A DNA stretch of 64,000 nt from Comamonas sp. 26 (GTDB lineage Bacteria; Pseudomonadota; Gammaproteobacteria; Burkholderiales; Burkholderiaceae_C): assembly GCF_002754475.1 (NCBI RefSeq), contig NZ_PEFL01000001.1, positions 1,674,001 through 1,738,000 of the forward strand. The letters are read 5' to 3'. Positions within the stretch are counted from its first letter, which is position 1; every line of letters begins with the position of its first letter. The notes beneath the pieces are model-generated. The model saw only the letters and a list, made by a program, of their open reading frames with translations, had not been told where the DNA came from and did no database searches. Shown here piece after piece: positions 1 through 7,240 of the stretch. The position numbers were made by a program, and so were the translations under genes.

Positions 1-654
1 GGGCTTGAGGCGTGTGGCCTGAAGCCAGGCCAAAAAATCTGCACGCGCAGGGTGCGCGGCCCGCAAGTGACTGATTGATTGAGTGGCGGTTGCCGGGTTG
101 GCGGCGGTGCCGCAGCCATCAATGGCGCACCAGGCAAGACCGGCAAAAGCCCAAGGCTCGCGCCCTTTGCGCGCCGCGCGTTCAAACCACTGCAAAGCGA
201 GTGGCTGGTCGATGCGCACGCCTGTGCCATGCAGATATATCAGGCCCAGCAGCCACGCGGCCTGCGCACTGGCGCTGCTGCTGCCGTAGCCGCTGGCAGG
301 CGAGGCTGTTTTTTGCAGCTGCTCAATTTCTCGGTTCAGCAGCATGCCTGCTGCGGCCTTGGGCATAAGTGTTTCGCCCGGAGAGGGGAGTGGAGGGGCG
401 CTGATGCCGGGTGTCAGAGGCGTGGCCGGTGCCTCAATGCGAGGGCTATCGGTGGTGAGGGGTGGGATGCTCTGCGCAGGCAATGGGGTGCTGGCGATGG
501 GAACTGGTTGAGGTCGCAGAGCGCCCCAGTGGGCAGCCTCCGCAGAGCGGGTGCGAGCCTCTGCCGCCTCGGCACAGACCAAGACCAGGATCAACAGCGC
601 AAGCCCTTGGCTGACTGCCGCGAGGCCACAGAGCTCAGGCTGCTGCCGGGGCAT
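1..654 (-). CDS. Sel1-repeat secreted or periplasmic protein, 3' end outside window
   Basis: The frame is open from an ATG at 654 to the window edge (218 codons), so the C-terminus is missing. A hydrophobic N-terminal stretch (about residues 10-30) looks like a signal peptide or anchor. A Pro/Ser/Thr-rich linker follows. One clear Sel1-like repeat (about residues 130-165, core LGLIYLHGTGV then ALQWFERAARKG) leads into a weaker second one (LAWCAIDGCGT). Sel1 repeats are alpha-helical protein-binding modules. The start codon overlaps the TAA stop of the CsgG-like gene by one base (TAATG), so the two are very likely translationally coupled. A scaffold or accessory role in fibre export is inferred from position only. 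Confidence 0.7.
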   Translation of the reverse strand, partial: MPRQQPELCGLAAVSQGLALLILVLVCAEAAEARTRSAEAAHWGALRPQPVPIASTPLPAQSIPPLTTDSPRIEAPATPLTPGISAPPLPSPGETLMPKAAAGMLLNREIEQLQKTASPASGYGSSSASAQAAWLLGLIYLHGTGVRIDQPLALQWFERAARKGREPWAFAGLAWCAIDGCGTAANPATATQSISHLRAAHPARADFLAWLQATRLKP

Positions 655-2351
655 TACTTCGCTCCTTTTTCGGCGGCTTCAGCGGGCGGGGTCTTGCGGG
701 CGATCACGTTCCAGTTGATGTTTTGCACGACATGTCCCTCGCTGCCCAGCGCTTGCTGGAATCGATCCAGAACACCCTGGGTACCGCGCACATCCTTCAT
801 CACCGTGAGTGCCGGGCCCTGCATGTCCGCAGACAGTCTTGGCATGGCGTCATGGGCCGTCGCGATGCAGATCACGTTTTCGCTACCTGGCTTGCCTGCA
901 TCCAGAATGAAGCCGGGGCTGGGGCTCATCCAGTCTGGAATGCGCACGGCTTGGTCTGCCGATAGCAGCGTGCTGGTCTGCAGAGCATTGGGCAGCAGAC
1001 GTGTGACGGTGCCGGCGCTGTCAACGTAGTAGCAATAAAGGTGCGATGCCTTTGAAACCGTGGCTGACAGGAAGATTTGCTCGCCTTCGGTGAAGGCCGG
1101 GCGGGCGCCAGCGGGCTGGGGGTTTTCCAGCTGCAGGTTGATGTTCCAGGACGGCCAAGGTGAGCGAGATGCCGTGCTGGTCTGCATGCTGTCATTGTTC
1201 CAGCCGATGCGCGTCAGCGTTCCCTCTTGATCGAGACCTACAAAGTTACGCAGCGCGGCTTCGTAGGTGGGAAAAGTGATGGTGCCGCTGACGATCACAC
1301 CTTTGTCCGCTTGAAATTGGGCAAGGGCTTCGCGCAGGGCTGGCGCATTGGCGTTCAGGTTTTCCTGGCTGTTGGGCAGATAGCCGCGGCTGATCAAGGA
1401 GGAGCGCACCAGGCGCAACTGGCCCTCGGGGCCGCTTGCATCAAACCAGTCGCGCATCTGGCGCTGAAAACTGGGGTTGGTCTGATCGAGCATCAGACAT
1501 TGCCAGTAGGGTACGCGAGCCCATTTCCCCACCAGTTCGATCATGGCCAGATCGACCAGAGTGCGCAAAGCGCCTCCGGTTCCCATGGCATAGTCGCGCC
1601 CTACATTGAACCGTACGCCGTAGCTTCCGATGCGGCCTGCGAGATCAAGCCCGTCGCCAGCGCCGCCGATCACCACCTCATTGGCGGAATCCAGCCCCGG
1701 GATGATGGTGCGGGTACGAAAATCTCCCAGATGGGCTTCGAGTGCGACGACGGTGGCGGTGTTGCTTTTGCTGTGTCCAAGATCCACGCGGTCGCCAGAA
1801 ATCCCGGCGGTTCTGCGCTGACTGATCACGTTCTGATCCACAAACGCGATAGCGCCAGAGACGTACAGGGCAGGGCGCTGCAGCTGCATCTGGTTGTTGT
1901 TGAGCAAAATCGTGGTCAGGTTCTGAACAGTGTCCTGACGGGCGATGTCTACTTCGTAATCCACATATCGGAAGGCATTGCTCAGGTGCGACATCTGCGA
2001 AAGCGATGTCACCACCATGTCCTTGACGGCGACCGGCACCTTGCCCGAGAAGTCCGGGAATTGTTTGCTACTGATCAAGGTCGTAGGCAGCTCAGCCGCT
2101 CGCAGCATGTGATCCATGCAGCTGAGCGATTCGGAGAAGCTGGAGATGGAGCGAACCGGGCGAACCACAGGCCGGTTTACCGTGGTTGCCATTTCGTGAG
2201 CGTCAATATGGCGGCGGGCATCTAGTTGGCCGCAGCCCGTATTGGCCAGTATCAGCGCCGAGCCCAGCCAATACCAGAGTTGGGTGATGCGGCCTTTCTG
2301 CAGGCCTTGCCCGGCTTTGAATGTCACTGTCCCCACTTCAGTGCGTTCCAT
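654..2351 (-). CDS. CsgG-like outer-membrane lipoprotein with DUF4384-like C-terminal domain
   Basis: A 565-residue protein. The N-terminus has a hydrophobic segment ending at Cys40 (LILANTGC), an imperfect lipobox. Residues about 55-300 resemble CsgG/HfaB, the nonameric outer-membrane pore that exports curli-type subunits. Visible CsgG traits are a conserved segment before GDFRTRTI and a later block G-A-L-R-T-L-V-D-L-A-M-I-E-L. Residues about 315-375 look like a peptidoglycan-binding-type helical domain. Residues about 415-510 resemble DUF4384 (FTEGEQIFLSATVSKASH). The start is supported by AGAGG six bases upstream of the ATG. At about twice the usual CsgG length of ~280 residues, it is a CsgG fused to cell-wall-type modules. 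It sits in an operon behind a secreted repeat protein, which fits an export role. The fold assignment comes from sequence pattern only. Confidence 0.75.
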   Translation of the reverse strand: MERTEVGTVTFKAGQGLQKGRITQLWYWLGSALILANTGCGQLDARRHIDAHEMATTVNRPVVRPVRSISSFSESLSCMDHMLRAAELPTTLISSKQFPDFSGKVPVAVKDMVVTSLSQMSHLSNAFRYVDYEVDIARQDTVQNLTTILLNNNQMQLQRPALYVSGAIAFVDQNVISQRRTAGISGDRVDLGHSKSNTATVVALEAHLGDFRTRTIIPGLDSANEVVIGGAGDGLDLAGRIGSYGVRFNVGRDYAMGTGGALRTLVDLAMIELVGKWARVPYWQCLMLDQTNPSFQRQMRDWFDASGPEGQLRLVRSSLISRGYLPNSQENLNANAPALREALAQFQADKGVIVSGTITFPTYEAALRNFVGLDQEGTLTRIGWNNDSMQTSTASRSPWPSWNINLQLENPQPAGARPAFTEGEQIFLSATVSKASHLYCYYVDSAGTVTRLLPNALQTSTLLSADQAVRIPDWMSPSPGFILDAGKPGSENVICIATAHDAMPRLSADMQGPALTVMKDVRGTQGVLDRFQQALGSEGHVVQNINWNVIARKTPPAEAAEKGAK

Positions 2352-2449
2352 GATGACCTCTTGAATTTGCTTTTATGGAGTGGATCTGTTTTGTGAGATT
2401 CATTCAGCCCTGAATGAGTCGTGACGCAGCGCTGGCTACCACTTCTTAT

Positions 2450-2848
2450 TCAATTGCAGATATTGATGACATCGCCACGCAGCACCACGACTTGCTCGTT
2501 ATTTCCCATGCCTTTAGGCGCGACAACGCTTCCAATGGACTGATAGCAATTGGTCTGCATGCCCTTGGTCTGCACGGACTGCACAACATCTTTTTCTGTT
2601 TTGATCTCACCGAGGTTGTTGCTATAGGCCTTGGCGGTATAGCGGCTGATTTTGGCGGCGGCATCATCGGGCATCTGCTGGAGATACTGAACGCTGGTAG
2701 AGCGTGTGACGGGCGCAAGAGGGAGCTGCAGATAATTGACGCGTCCGGTAATTGCGACCGGGTCTTCGCCCGGAGCAGCCCAGGCGCTGATATGCGTGGT
2801 CAGCAGAGCCGCCATGAAGGTGCAAAGAATTCGGATAGAGGAAGTCAT
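2450..2848 (-). CDS. Small secreted protein of the fibre operon, unknown function
   Basis: A 132-residue protein with a clear signal peptide (likely cut after ISAWA, about residue 24). It starts behind an excellent ribosome site, TGGAGG six bases before the ATG. The mature part has no family I recognise. It has two Cys (one in QTNCYQS, one in the C-terminal VINICN). It lies between the repeat protein and the CsgG-like exporter, about 99 bp from each, in the same direction. By position it could be a minor subunit, nucleator or chaperone, comparable to CsgB/CsgE/CsgF or HfaD in known systems, but I see no sequence match to those. Confidence 0.75.
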   Translation of the reverse strand: MTSSIRILCTFMAALLTTHISAWAAPGEDPVAITGRVNYLQLPLAPVTRSTSVQYLQQMPDDAAAKISRYTAKAYSNNLGEIKTEKDVVQSVQTKGMQTNCYQSIGSVVAPKGMGNNEQVVVLRGDVINICN

Positions 2849-2947
2849 GACAAGCCTCCAGGCAGTCGCGGTGGATGGCCGTATCGCGTGCGCAAGTACG
2901 GATGCATGTTCAGCCAGCCCATGGCTGGGCCGGCTGAGTTCGCTTGC

Positions 2948-3724
2948 TTAGCGCATTGCGTATGGGCCGCAGGCCGGGCCTACGCAGACCACTGGGGGAG
3001 GATCGCAGGAGTCGTTCGACGCGATGTTTTGATAGGCATGTGCAAAAGCACCGTTGGCCAGATTCGCCACAATCGACGCGCCGTAGATGGATGTGGTCTG
3101 GCTCGAGTTGCCAGAGATGTTCACCTTGCCGTAGTTGGATGACATGTTCTGCACTGCTACAGTGTTGGCGCCCTTGGCGGTGTTGCTGACTGTCGTTCCC
3201 GAGCCGCTGATGCCAACAACTTGGGTGCTGATACCGCTGATGCTCACTTCACCCATATTGCTTGCCGCATTCTGATAGGCAAGCGCTCCATCCCGGCAAT
3301 CTGGTCCAGAGCAGCTGTTGCTGCTGCTGTTGGCCTCGTTCTTCAGCGTTGCACCCACGACATTGGCCGTTTGATTGGAGGTGCCCGTGAAATGGATGCT
3401 CTTATCAATACTCACGGTCCCGACATTCGAAGCCAGGTTCTGTACTGCAACGTCTCCAGCCGATTGGGCCTTGTTGGTGACCACAGCATTGTCAACGATC
3501 GACGTTTGGGTCGAATTACCGCTGACAGTGATGGAGCCTTTGTTGGAGGCGATGTTTTGATTGGCGTAGGCCTTGGATTGCGCCGTGTTTTCGACTCGGC
3601 TGCCATTGACACTGGCGGTTTGCGTAGAGCTACCCGTAATGTTGATGGTGGCCGTGCCATAAGAGCTCGCAGCCATGGCTGCGGTTGCTACAAGACTAAG
3701 AGCAAAGATTGCAATCGATTTCAT
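2948..3724 (-). CDS. Secreted five-repeat protein, candidate amyloid-like fibre subunit
   Basis: A 258-residue protein with a signal peptide (MKSIAIFALSLVATAAMA). I start it at the ATG at 3724 because GGGGAG lies nine bases upstream; a start six codons earlier has no such site. The mature part is five imperfect repeats of about 39-56 residues. Each carries an S-x-Q-T type motif (SSTQT, NSTQT, TSNQT, ISTQV, NSSQT), then V-x-N-x-A, and ends QN-[IALM]-[AS]-SN. Regular Ser/Gln/Asn spacing is typical of beta-solenoid amyloid subunits such as CsgA, although the repeat is about twice the CsgA length. Repeat 3 contains CSGPDC and the tail contains CVGPAC. It is first in the operon with the CsgG-like gene, which suggests it is the exported substrate. 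Function is inferred. Confidence 0.8.
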   Translation of the reverse strand: MKSIAIFALSLVATAAMAASSYGTATINITGSSTQTASVNGSRVENTAQSKAYANQNIASNKGSITVSGNSTQTSIVDNAVVTNKAQSAGDVAVQNLASNVGTVSIDKSIHFTGTSNQTANVVGATLKNEANSSSNSCSGPDCRDGALAYQNAASNMGEVSISGISTQVVGISGSGTTVSNTAKGANTVAVQNMSSNYGKVNISGNSSQTTSIYGASIVANLANGAFAHAYQNIASNDSCDPPPVVCVGPACGPYAMR

Positions 3725-4100
3725 GAGAAGGCTCCCCTGCAAGTTTGAAAGTACCTCTAGCCGTGACGGCTAGAGACAGAGCACCACTGGCATTGCCACC
3801 AACCCTCTGGCTACTTGCTTGTGTTTGCTCAATTCCAGTTTCTGGCCGAAGTTCCATCTTCGATATCACCTTCAGCAGCTACCCAACCAGTAGCAAGCAG
3901 GAACCCTCAATTTCTGAAGTGCCTACAAGAGCAGCGTGTTTCAAAATGAAATCTTGGCCACTTTTTTAAGTGGTAGCTACTAGTTGTAATCTTTGCAATA
4001 TTTGTAATTTGCAATTCATTTTTTCTATCTATCTCGTACTGTCACTGCATCGAAGACTATTGTTTACATTCGATTTCTGCTTTTCTCGAAGGGCGTGATC
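3725..4100. promoter_or_regulatory. Divergent control region of fibre locus 1
   Basis: This 376-bp gap separates the repeat-protein operon (leftward) from the response-regulator gene (rightward), so it must hold both promoters. The right third (about 3950-4085) is clearly more AT-rich than the surroundings. A perfect 8-bp stem (CTCTAGCC and GGCTAGAG, loop GTGAC) lies at 3755-3775, in the probable 5' leader of the repeat-protein mRNA. The palindrome TTTCAAAATGAAA lies at 3939-3951. No convincing -35/-10 pair could be fixed by eye. Confidence 0.5.
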
Positions 4101-4901
4101 ATGGATTTATTTAAATTAGGAGCAAACTTTGTTGCTGCTAAAAGTAAAAGTGATGAATGTGGTGAGGGAGGGCGCGAGATTTTTGATGTCTTTCAAAATC
4201 CCCCATCAATCTGGCCCTCATTCCTGGTGGGGCAGCGCAGTCGGCCCGTGCGCACCGCCATCGTGGATGCAGACTCCCACTTTTTGAAAGTGCTGCATCA
4301 GGAGTTGTGTCAGGACGAGCGCATCCAGATCGTGGGCGAGGCACAGGGGCTCAAGGAAGGTAAGCGGCTGTGCCGTGGGCTGGAGTTCGATGTGCTTCTG
4401 GTGGATGTCAATCTGGCAGATGGATCCGGCTTTCAATTGCTCAGCTATTTGCAGCTGCACAGAGCAAGCTGCCAAAGCATTGTGATTACATCGATGGATC
4501 AGGATGAGAATGTGATCAAGGCGCTGGAGCTGGGTGCATCTGGCTATTTGGTCAAGCATTCCTGGTTTGGCAATTCGGCGCAATCTGTTCTGCAAGTCGC
4601 CAATGGCGGCGCTGCCTTTGCGCCGCATGTGGCCAAAAGATTAATCAAAAATTTTGATACCAAAATATCGGAAATGCGCGGGCGCATGGGCGAAAAGCCC
4701 AAAATTGCAGAGCGATTATCAGACCGTGAAAAAGATATTCTGCGCATGGTTGCAAGTGGGCATACCAGCGCAGAAGTTGGAAAACGACTCAATATAAGTG
4801 CTCTGACAGTAAACACCCATGTCAAAAATATTTATCGAAAACTGCAGGTTCGATCGAGAGCGCAAGCCGTGAATCACGCTTCTATATTTGGAATGCTCTG
4901 A
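4101..4901 (+). CDS. LuxR/NarL-type response regulator, divergent from fibre operon
   Basis: A 266-residue DNA-binding response regulator. An unusual ~50-residue N-terminal extension precedes the receiver domain. The receiver has the acidic pair region VDADS (D56, D58), phospho-acceptor D102 (LLVDVNLADG) and K152 (GYLVKHS). The C-terminal LuxR/GerE helix-turn-helix spans about residues 203-246 (LSDREKDILRMVASGHTSAE ... NTHVKNIYRKLQ). The ATG at 4101 is preferred over a GTG at 4095 because GAAGGG lies seven bases upstream of it. No kinase gene adjoins it. It is a paralogue of the regulator at 48446-49210, sharing the Trp-Pro/VGQ-x-S-x-PVR lead-in and the SWFG(N/D)-S-Q-VLQVANGGA block. By position it probably controls the fibre operon, like CsgD. 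Confidence 0.9.
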   Translation: MDLFKLGANFVAAKSKSDECGEGGREIFDVFQNPPSIWPSFLVGQRSRPVRTAIVDADSHFLKVLHQELCQDERIQIVGEAQGLKEGKRLCRGLEFDVLLVDVNLADGSGFQLLSYLQLHRASCQSIVITSMDQDENVIKALELGASGYLVKHSWFGNSAQSVLQVANGGAAFAPHVAKRLIKNFDTKISEMRGRMGEKPKIAERLSDREKDILRMVASGHTSAEVGKRLNISALTVNTHVKNIYRKLQVRSRAQAVNHASIFGML

Positions 4902-4905
4902 TCTT

Positions 4906-5799
4906 TTAATTATTTCGATGGATGGCGAATAAAGGAATATCGTTTTTTTGTGCCAGTTGCGTGAGTTGCACGCTGCTGAGGGCGGCTAGAAACTGCGCCA
5001 CGCCCACATGGGTTTCAGGTTTGCGCATATCGGTGGGGTGGCTGAAGGGCAGGCCTGCGGCTTCGCACAGGCGCTGGGCAAAGTGCGGCTCCAGCGCGGC
5101 CACGGCCACAATGCCGTCCGCGCAGGGATAAATCTGGTAGCCCGCATGAGCACCGCCCACGTCGCCGTCGGGCTGGGTCAGCCCCCAGTGCCACGGCAGA
5201 GACAGCCATTGCGCAGCCTGCGCCAGGCCAATCTCCTGAAAAACGCCATGTCCGCTGCGGCTGCTGATCAGCATGGCTTTGAGTACGGCTTCGCTGGCCA
5301 TGAGTGCGCCTGCCATGTCGGCAAACAGGCTGGGTGGCAAATGGGTGCTGTGCACCAACCCGGCTTCGGCCTGATAGGTGAGGTCATGGCCGGGCACATC
5401 TGCCAGCTCGCCTGCGCTGCCGACTACGCGTACCAGCGATAGTTTGGGGTAGCGCTGCTGCAAGGCCTCCCAGCCCAGACCCAGCTTGGTCAAGGCGGAG
5501 GGGCGAAATGAGGTCAGCAACACATCGGTTTCTGCCAGTAGCGCATGCAGCGTCTGCTGGCCTGCTTCGGTTTTGAGGTCGGCCTGCTGGGTCTGAACGC
5601 GCTCATGCATTTGCGCATAGGCGCTGGGGCAATACAGGCCCATGGGGTCGGCGCCACCGCCGCCGGGAGCCAGTGGCTCTAGCTTTCTGCAGTCAGCCCC
5701 CATATCGGCGCAGCGCCACAGGGCGGCGGGACCTGGCAGATTCAGGGCGAGGCTGAGAATGCGAACCCCTTGCAGGGGCTGAATGGCGGCAGTGGGCAT
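4906..5799 (-). CDS. CaiB/BaiF family protein, alpha-methylacyl-CoA racemase-like
   Basis: A 297-residue member of the class III CoA-transferase family, shorter than the usual ~350-400. PGHDLTYQA carries the His-Asp pair seen in alpha-methylacyl-CoA racemases. FADMAGALMAS supplies the second acidic position, at the place of the catalytic Asp in that group. The N-terminus has the family opening GVRILSLALNLPGP. The racemase group epimerises 2-methyl-branched acyl-CoAs, and other members move CoA between acids. The start has AAGGA about 12 bases upstream, a little far. It ends four bases past the convergent response-regulator gene and has no obvious pathway neighbours. The family call is solid; the substrate is unknown. 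Confidence 0.85.
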   Translation of the reverse strand: MPTAAIQPLQGVRILSLALNLPGPAALWRCADMGADCRKLEPLAPGGGGADPMGLYCPSAYAQMHERVQTQQADLKTEAGQQTLHALLAETDVLLTSFRPSALTKLGLGWEALQQRYPKLSLVRVVGSAGELADVPGHDLTYQAEAGLVHSTHLPPSLFADMAGALMASEAVLKAMLISSRSGHGVFQEIGLAQAAQWLSLPWHWGLTQPDGDVGGAHAGYQIYPCADGIVAVAALEPHFAQRLCEAAGLPFSHPTDMRKPETHVGVAQFLAALSSVQLTQLAQKNDIPLFAIHRNN

Positions 5800-6094
5800 G
5801 GCTTGCTGATTTCCTTTTGTTTTGACTCGCTAACACCGCCCTTGATGCGTCGTTATTTCGCCTTGGCATACGGCTTTCACGGCTTGCGGCTTTACGCCTC
5901 GTTTTAGCCAAAAGTCTGCGATTTGCTGGATGGTGTTTGCGCCTCTTGTGCTGTTGTAGTGCATGCGCGGCTCAAGCGCTGGCACTTTCAGGACAGTCTG
6001 TTTCGGAATTGGCGCTGTAAAAGGCTTTTGCGCTGTGGCAAGCTTGTCCTATCTGTAAAAAAGCGCTGGTATTGGGCGCGATCGATTGACTGTG

Positions 6095-7039
6095 ATGCGT
6101 AGACGTACGCTTTTTTTCCTGAGCGCTGCCACTGCGGTGGTGACTGTTGGGAGCTGGAAGGCCTATTCCATGAATTCTGTTTCTTCTTCGGTGCTGCCAG
6201 AGCATTTGCTGCAGCAACTCAAACCTTCGCCCCGCATGCCGGTGATGTTCATCGGTCACGGCAGCCCCATGAATGTGATTGAGGACACGCACTGGCGTCA
6301 GAGCTGGAAGGCGCTGGGCCAGGAGCTGGGTGCCAAGGGCATTGCGCCGCAACTGATTCTTTGCGTCTCGGCCCATTGGCTGACGGAGTCCGACTGGTCG
6401 CTGACCGGCATGGCTCAGCCGCGCACCATTCATGACTTTGGCGGCTTTCCGCAAGAGCTGTTTGACCAGCAATATCCAGCCCCCGGTGCACCCGAGGTGG
6501 CCAAGCAGCTGGCGGCCGAGCTGCATTCGCCGCTCGATGGATCGGCCTTGCTGGTCGATCACAAATGGGGCTTTGACCATGGCACCTGGTCGGTGTTGCT
6601 GCCCATGTTCCCCGAGGCGAAGATTCCGGTGATGCAACTGAGCCTGCCCTATGGCCTGCCGCCTGATAAGCACTTCGAGATGGGTCGCCAGCTGCGCGCG
6701 CTGCGCGAGCGCGGCGTGTTGATTGTGGGCAGTGGCAATGTGGTGCACAACCTGCGCGCCATGCAGCGCGGTGCGGCGGACAATCAGGCGTACGACTGGA
6801 CAGTTCAGTTCGACACCGAGGTGCAGCAGCGCTTTGACAGCGGTAATTTGGCGGACTTGAGTACGTTTCTGGACTGGGGCCCGCAGGCACGACTGGCCCA
6901 CCCCACGCATGACCACTATCTGCCCTTGCTCTATGCCGCTGGTGCAGTGCAGGAGGGAGAGGTGCCGCGTGTCTTTAACGATTCTTACCAGTACGCAGCA
7001 CTGTCCATGCGCTCTGCGATCTGGGGTTTGAATACCTGA
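6095..7039 (+). CDS. ygiD: DODA-type class III extradiol dioxygenase
   Basis: A 314-residue protein of the LigB/4,5-DOPA extradiol dioxygenase family, which uses a non-haem metal to open catechol-type rings. Motifs in order are VMFIGHGSPMN, LCVSAHWLTE, TIHDFGGFPQELF, DHGTWSVLLPMFP and GSGNVVHNLR. These contain the His residues expected as metal ligands. The N-terminus (MRRRTLFFLSAA...) reads as a signal peptide with a twin-arginine flavour, which is less common in this family. The ATG at 6095 was chosen; GTG 6092 and TTG 6086 lie just upstream, and an ATG at 6170 would remove the signal. None has a strong ribosome site. The natural substrate cannot be read from sequence. Confidence 0.85.
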   Translation: MRRRTLFFLSAATAVVTVGSWKAYSMNSVSSSVLPEHLLQQLKPSPRMPVMFIGHGSPMNVIEDTHWRQSWKALGQELGAKGIAPQLILCVSAHWLTESDWSLTGMAQPRTIHDFGGFPQELFDQQYPAPGAPEVAKQLAAELHSPLDGSALLVDHKWGFDHGTWSVLLPMFPEAKIPVMQLSLPYGLPPDKHFEMGRQLRALRERGVLIVGSGNVVHNLRAMQRGAADNQAYDWTVQFDTEVQQRFDSGNLADLSTFLDWGPQARLAHPTHDHYLPLLYAAGAVQEGEVPRVFNDSYQYAALSMRSAIWGLNT

Positions 7040-7048
7040 TGCTCAGGA

Positions 7049-7136
7049 TTTGATAGCTGTTAGCGCATGAATCTATAAGGTTTTTTGGTCTTAATGGCTT
7101 GGAATTAAGGCTAATAAGGCGTAAGCAGCTATCAAA
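7049..7136. repeat. Intergenic repeat family B, copy 1 (TGATAGCT ... AGCTATCA ends)
   Basis: About 88 bp bounded by the inverted ends TTTGATAGCTGTTAGCGC and GCGTAAGCAGCTATCAAA. Related units lie at 22051-22099, 34643-34746, 40373-40428 and 46628-46676, all between genes. This is the longest well-bounded copy and its inner part is AT-rich. Confidence 0.6.
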
Positions 7137-7168
7137 ATAAATAGTCTGAACATTGAGCAGGGCACAAA

Positions 7169-7210
7169 AAAAGAGCAACGGGTTAAAAATCCGTTGCTCT
7201 TTGTTTTTCA
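7169..7210. terminator. Bidirectional Rho-independent terminator
   Basis: A stem of about 12 bp (AAGAGCAACGG with CCGTTGCTCTT) and a 9-base loop. It is flanked by an A run on the left and T-rich sequence on the right. It can end transcription of both the dioxygenase gene and the convergent aminotransferase gene. Confidence 0.85.
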
Positions 7211-7240
7211 GGGCTGCCGAAGCAGCCCCGGGGTGTGACT

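Noticed and set aside
79..1029. Long plus-strand open frame of 316 codons, with further plus-strand frames at 1227-2225 and 2414-3142
   Set aside because: They lie antisense to the CsgG-like operon, have low-complexity or random-looking translations and no ribosome sites. The minus-strand frames have signal peptides, domains and good ribosome sites.
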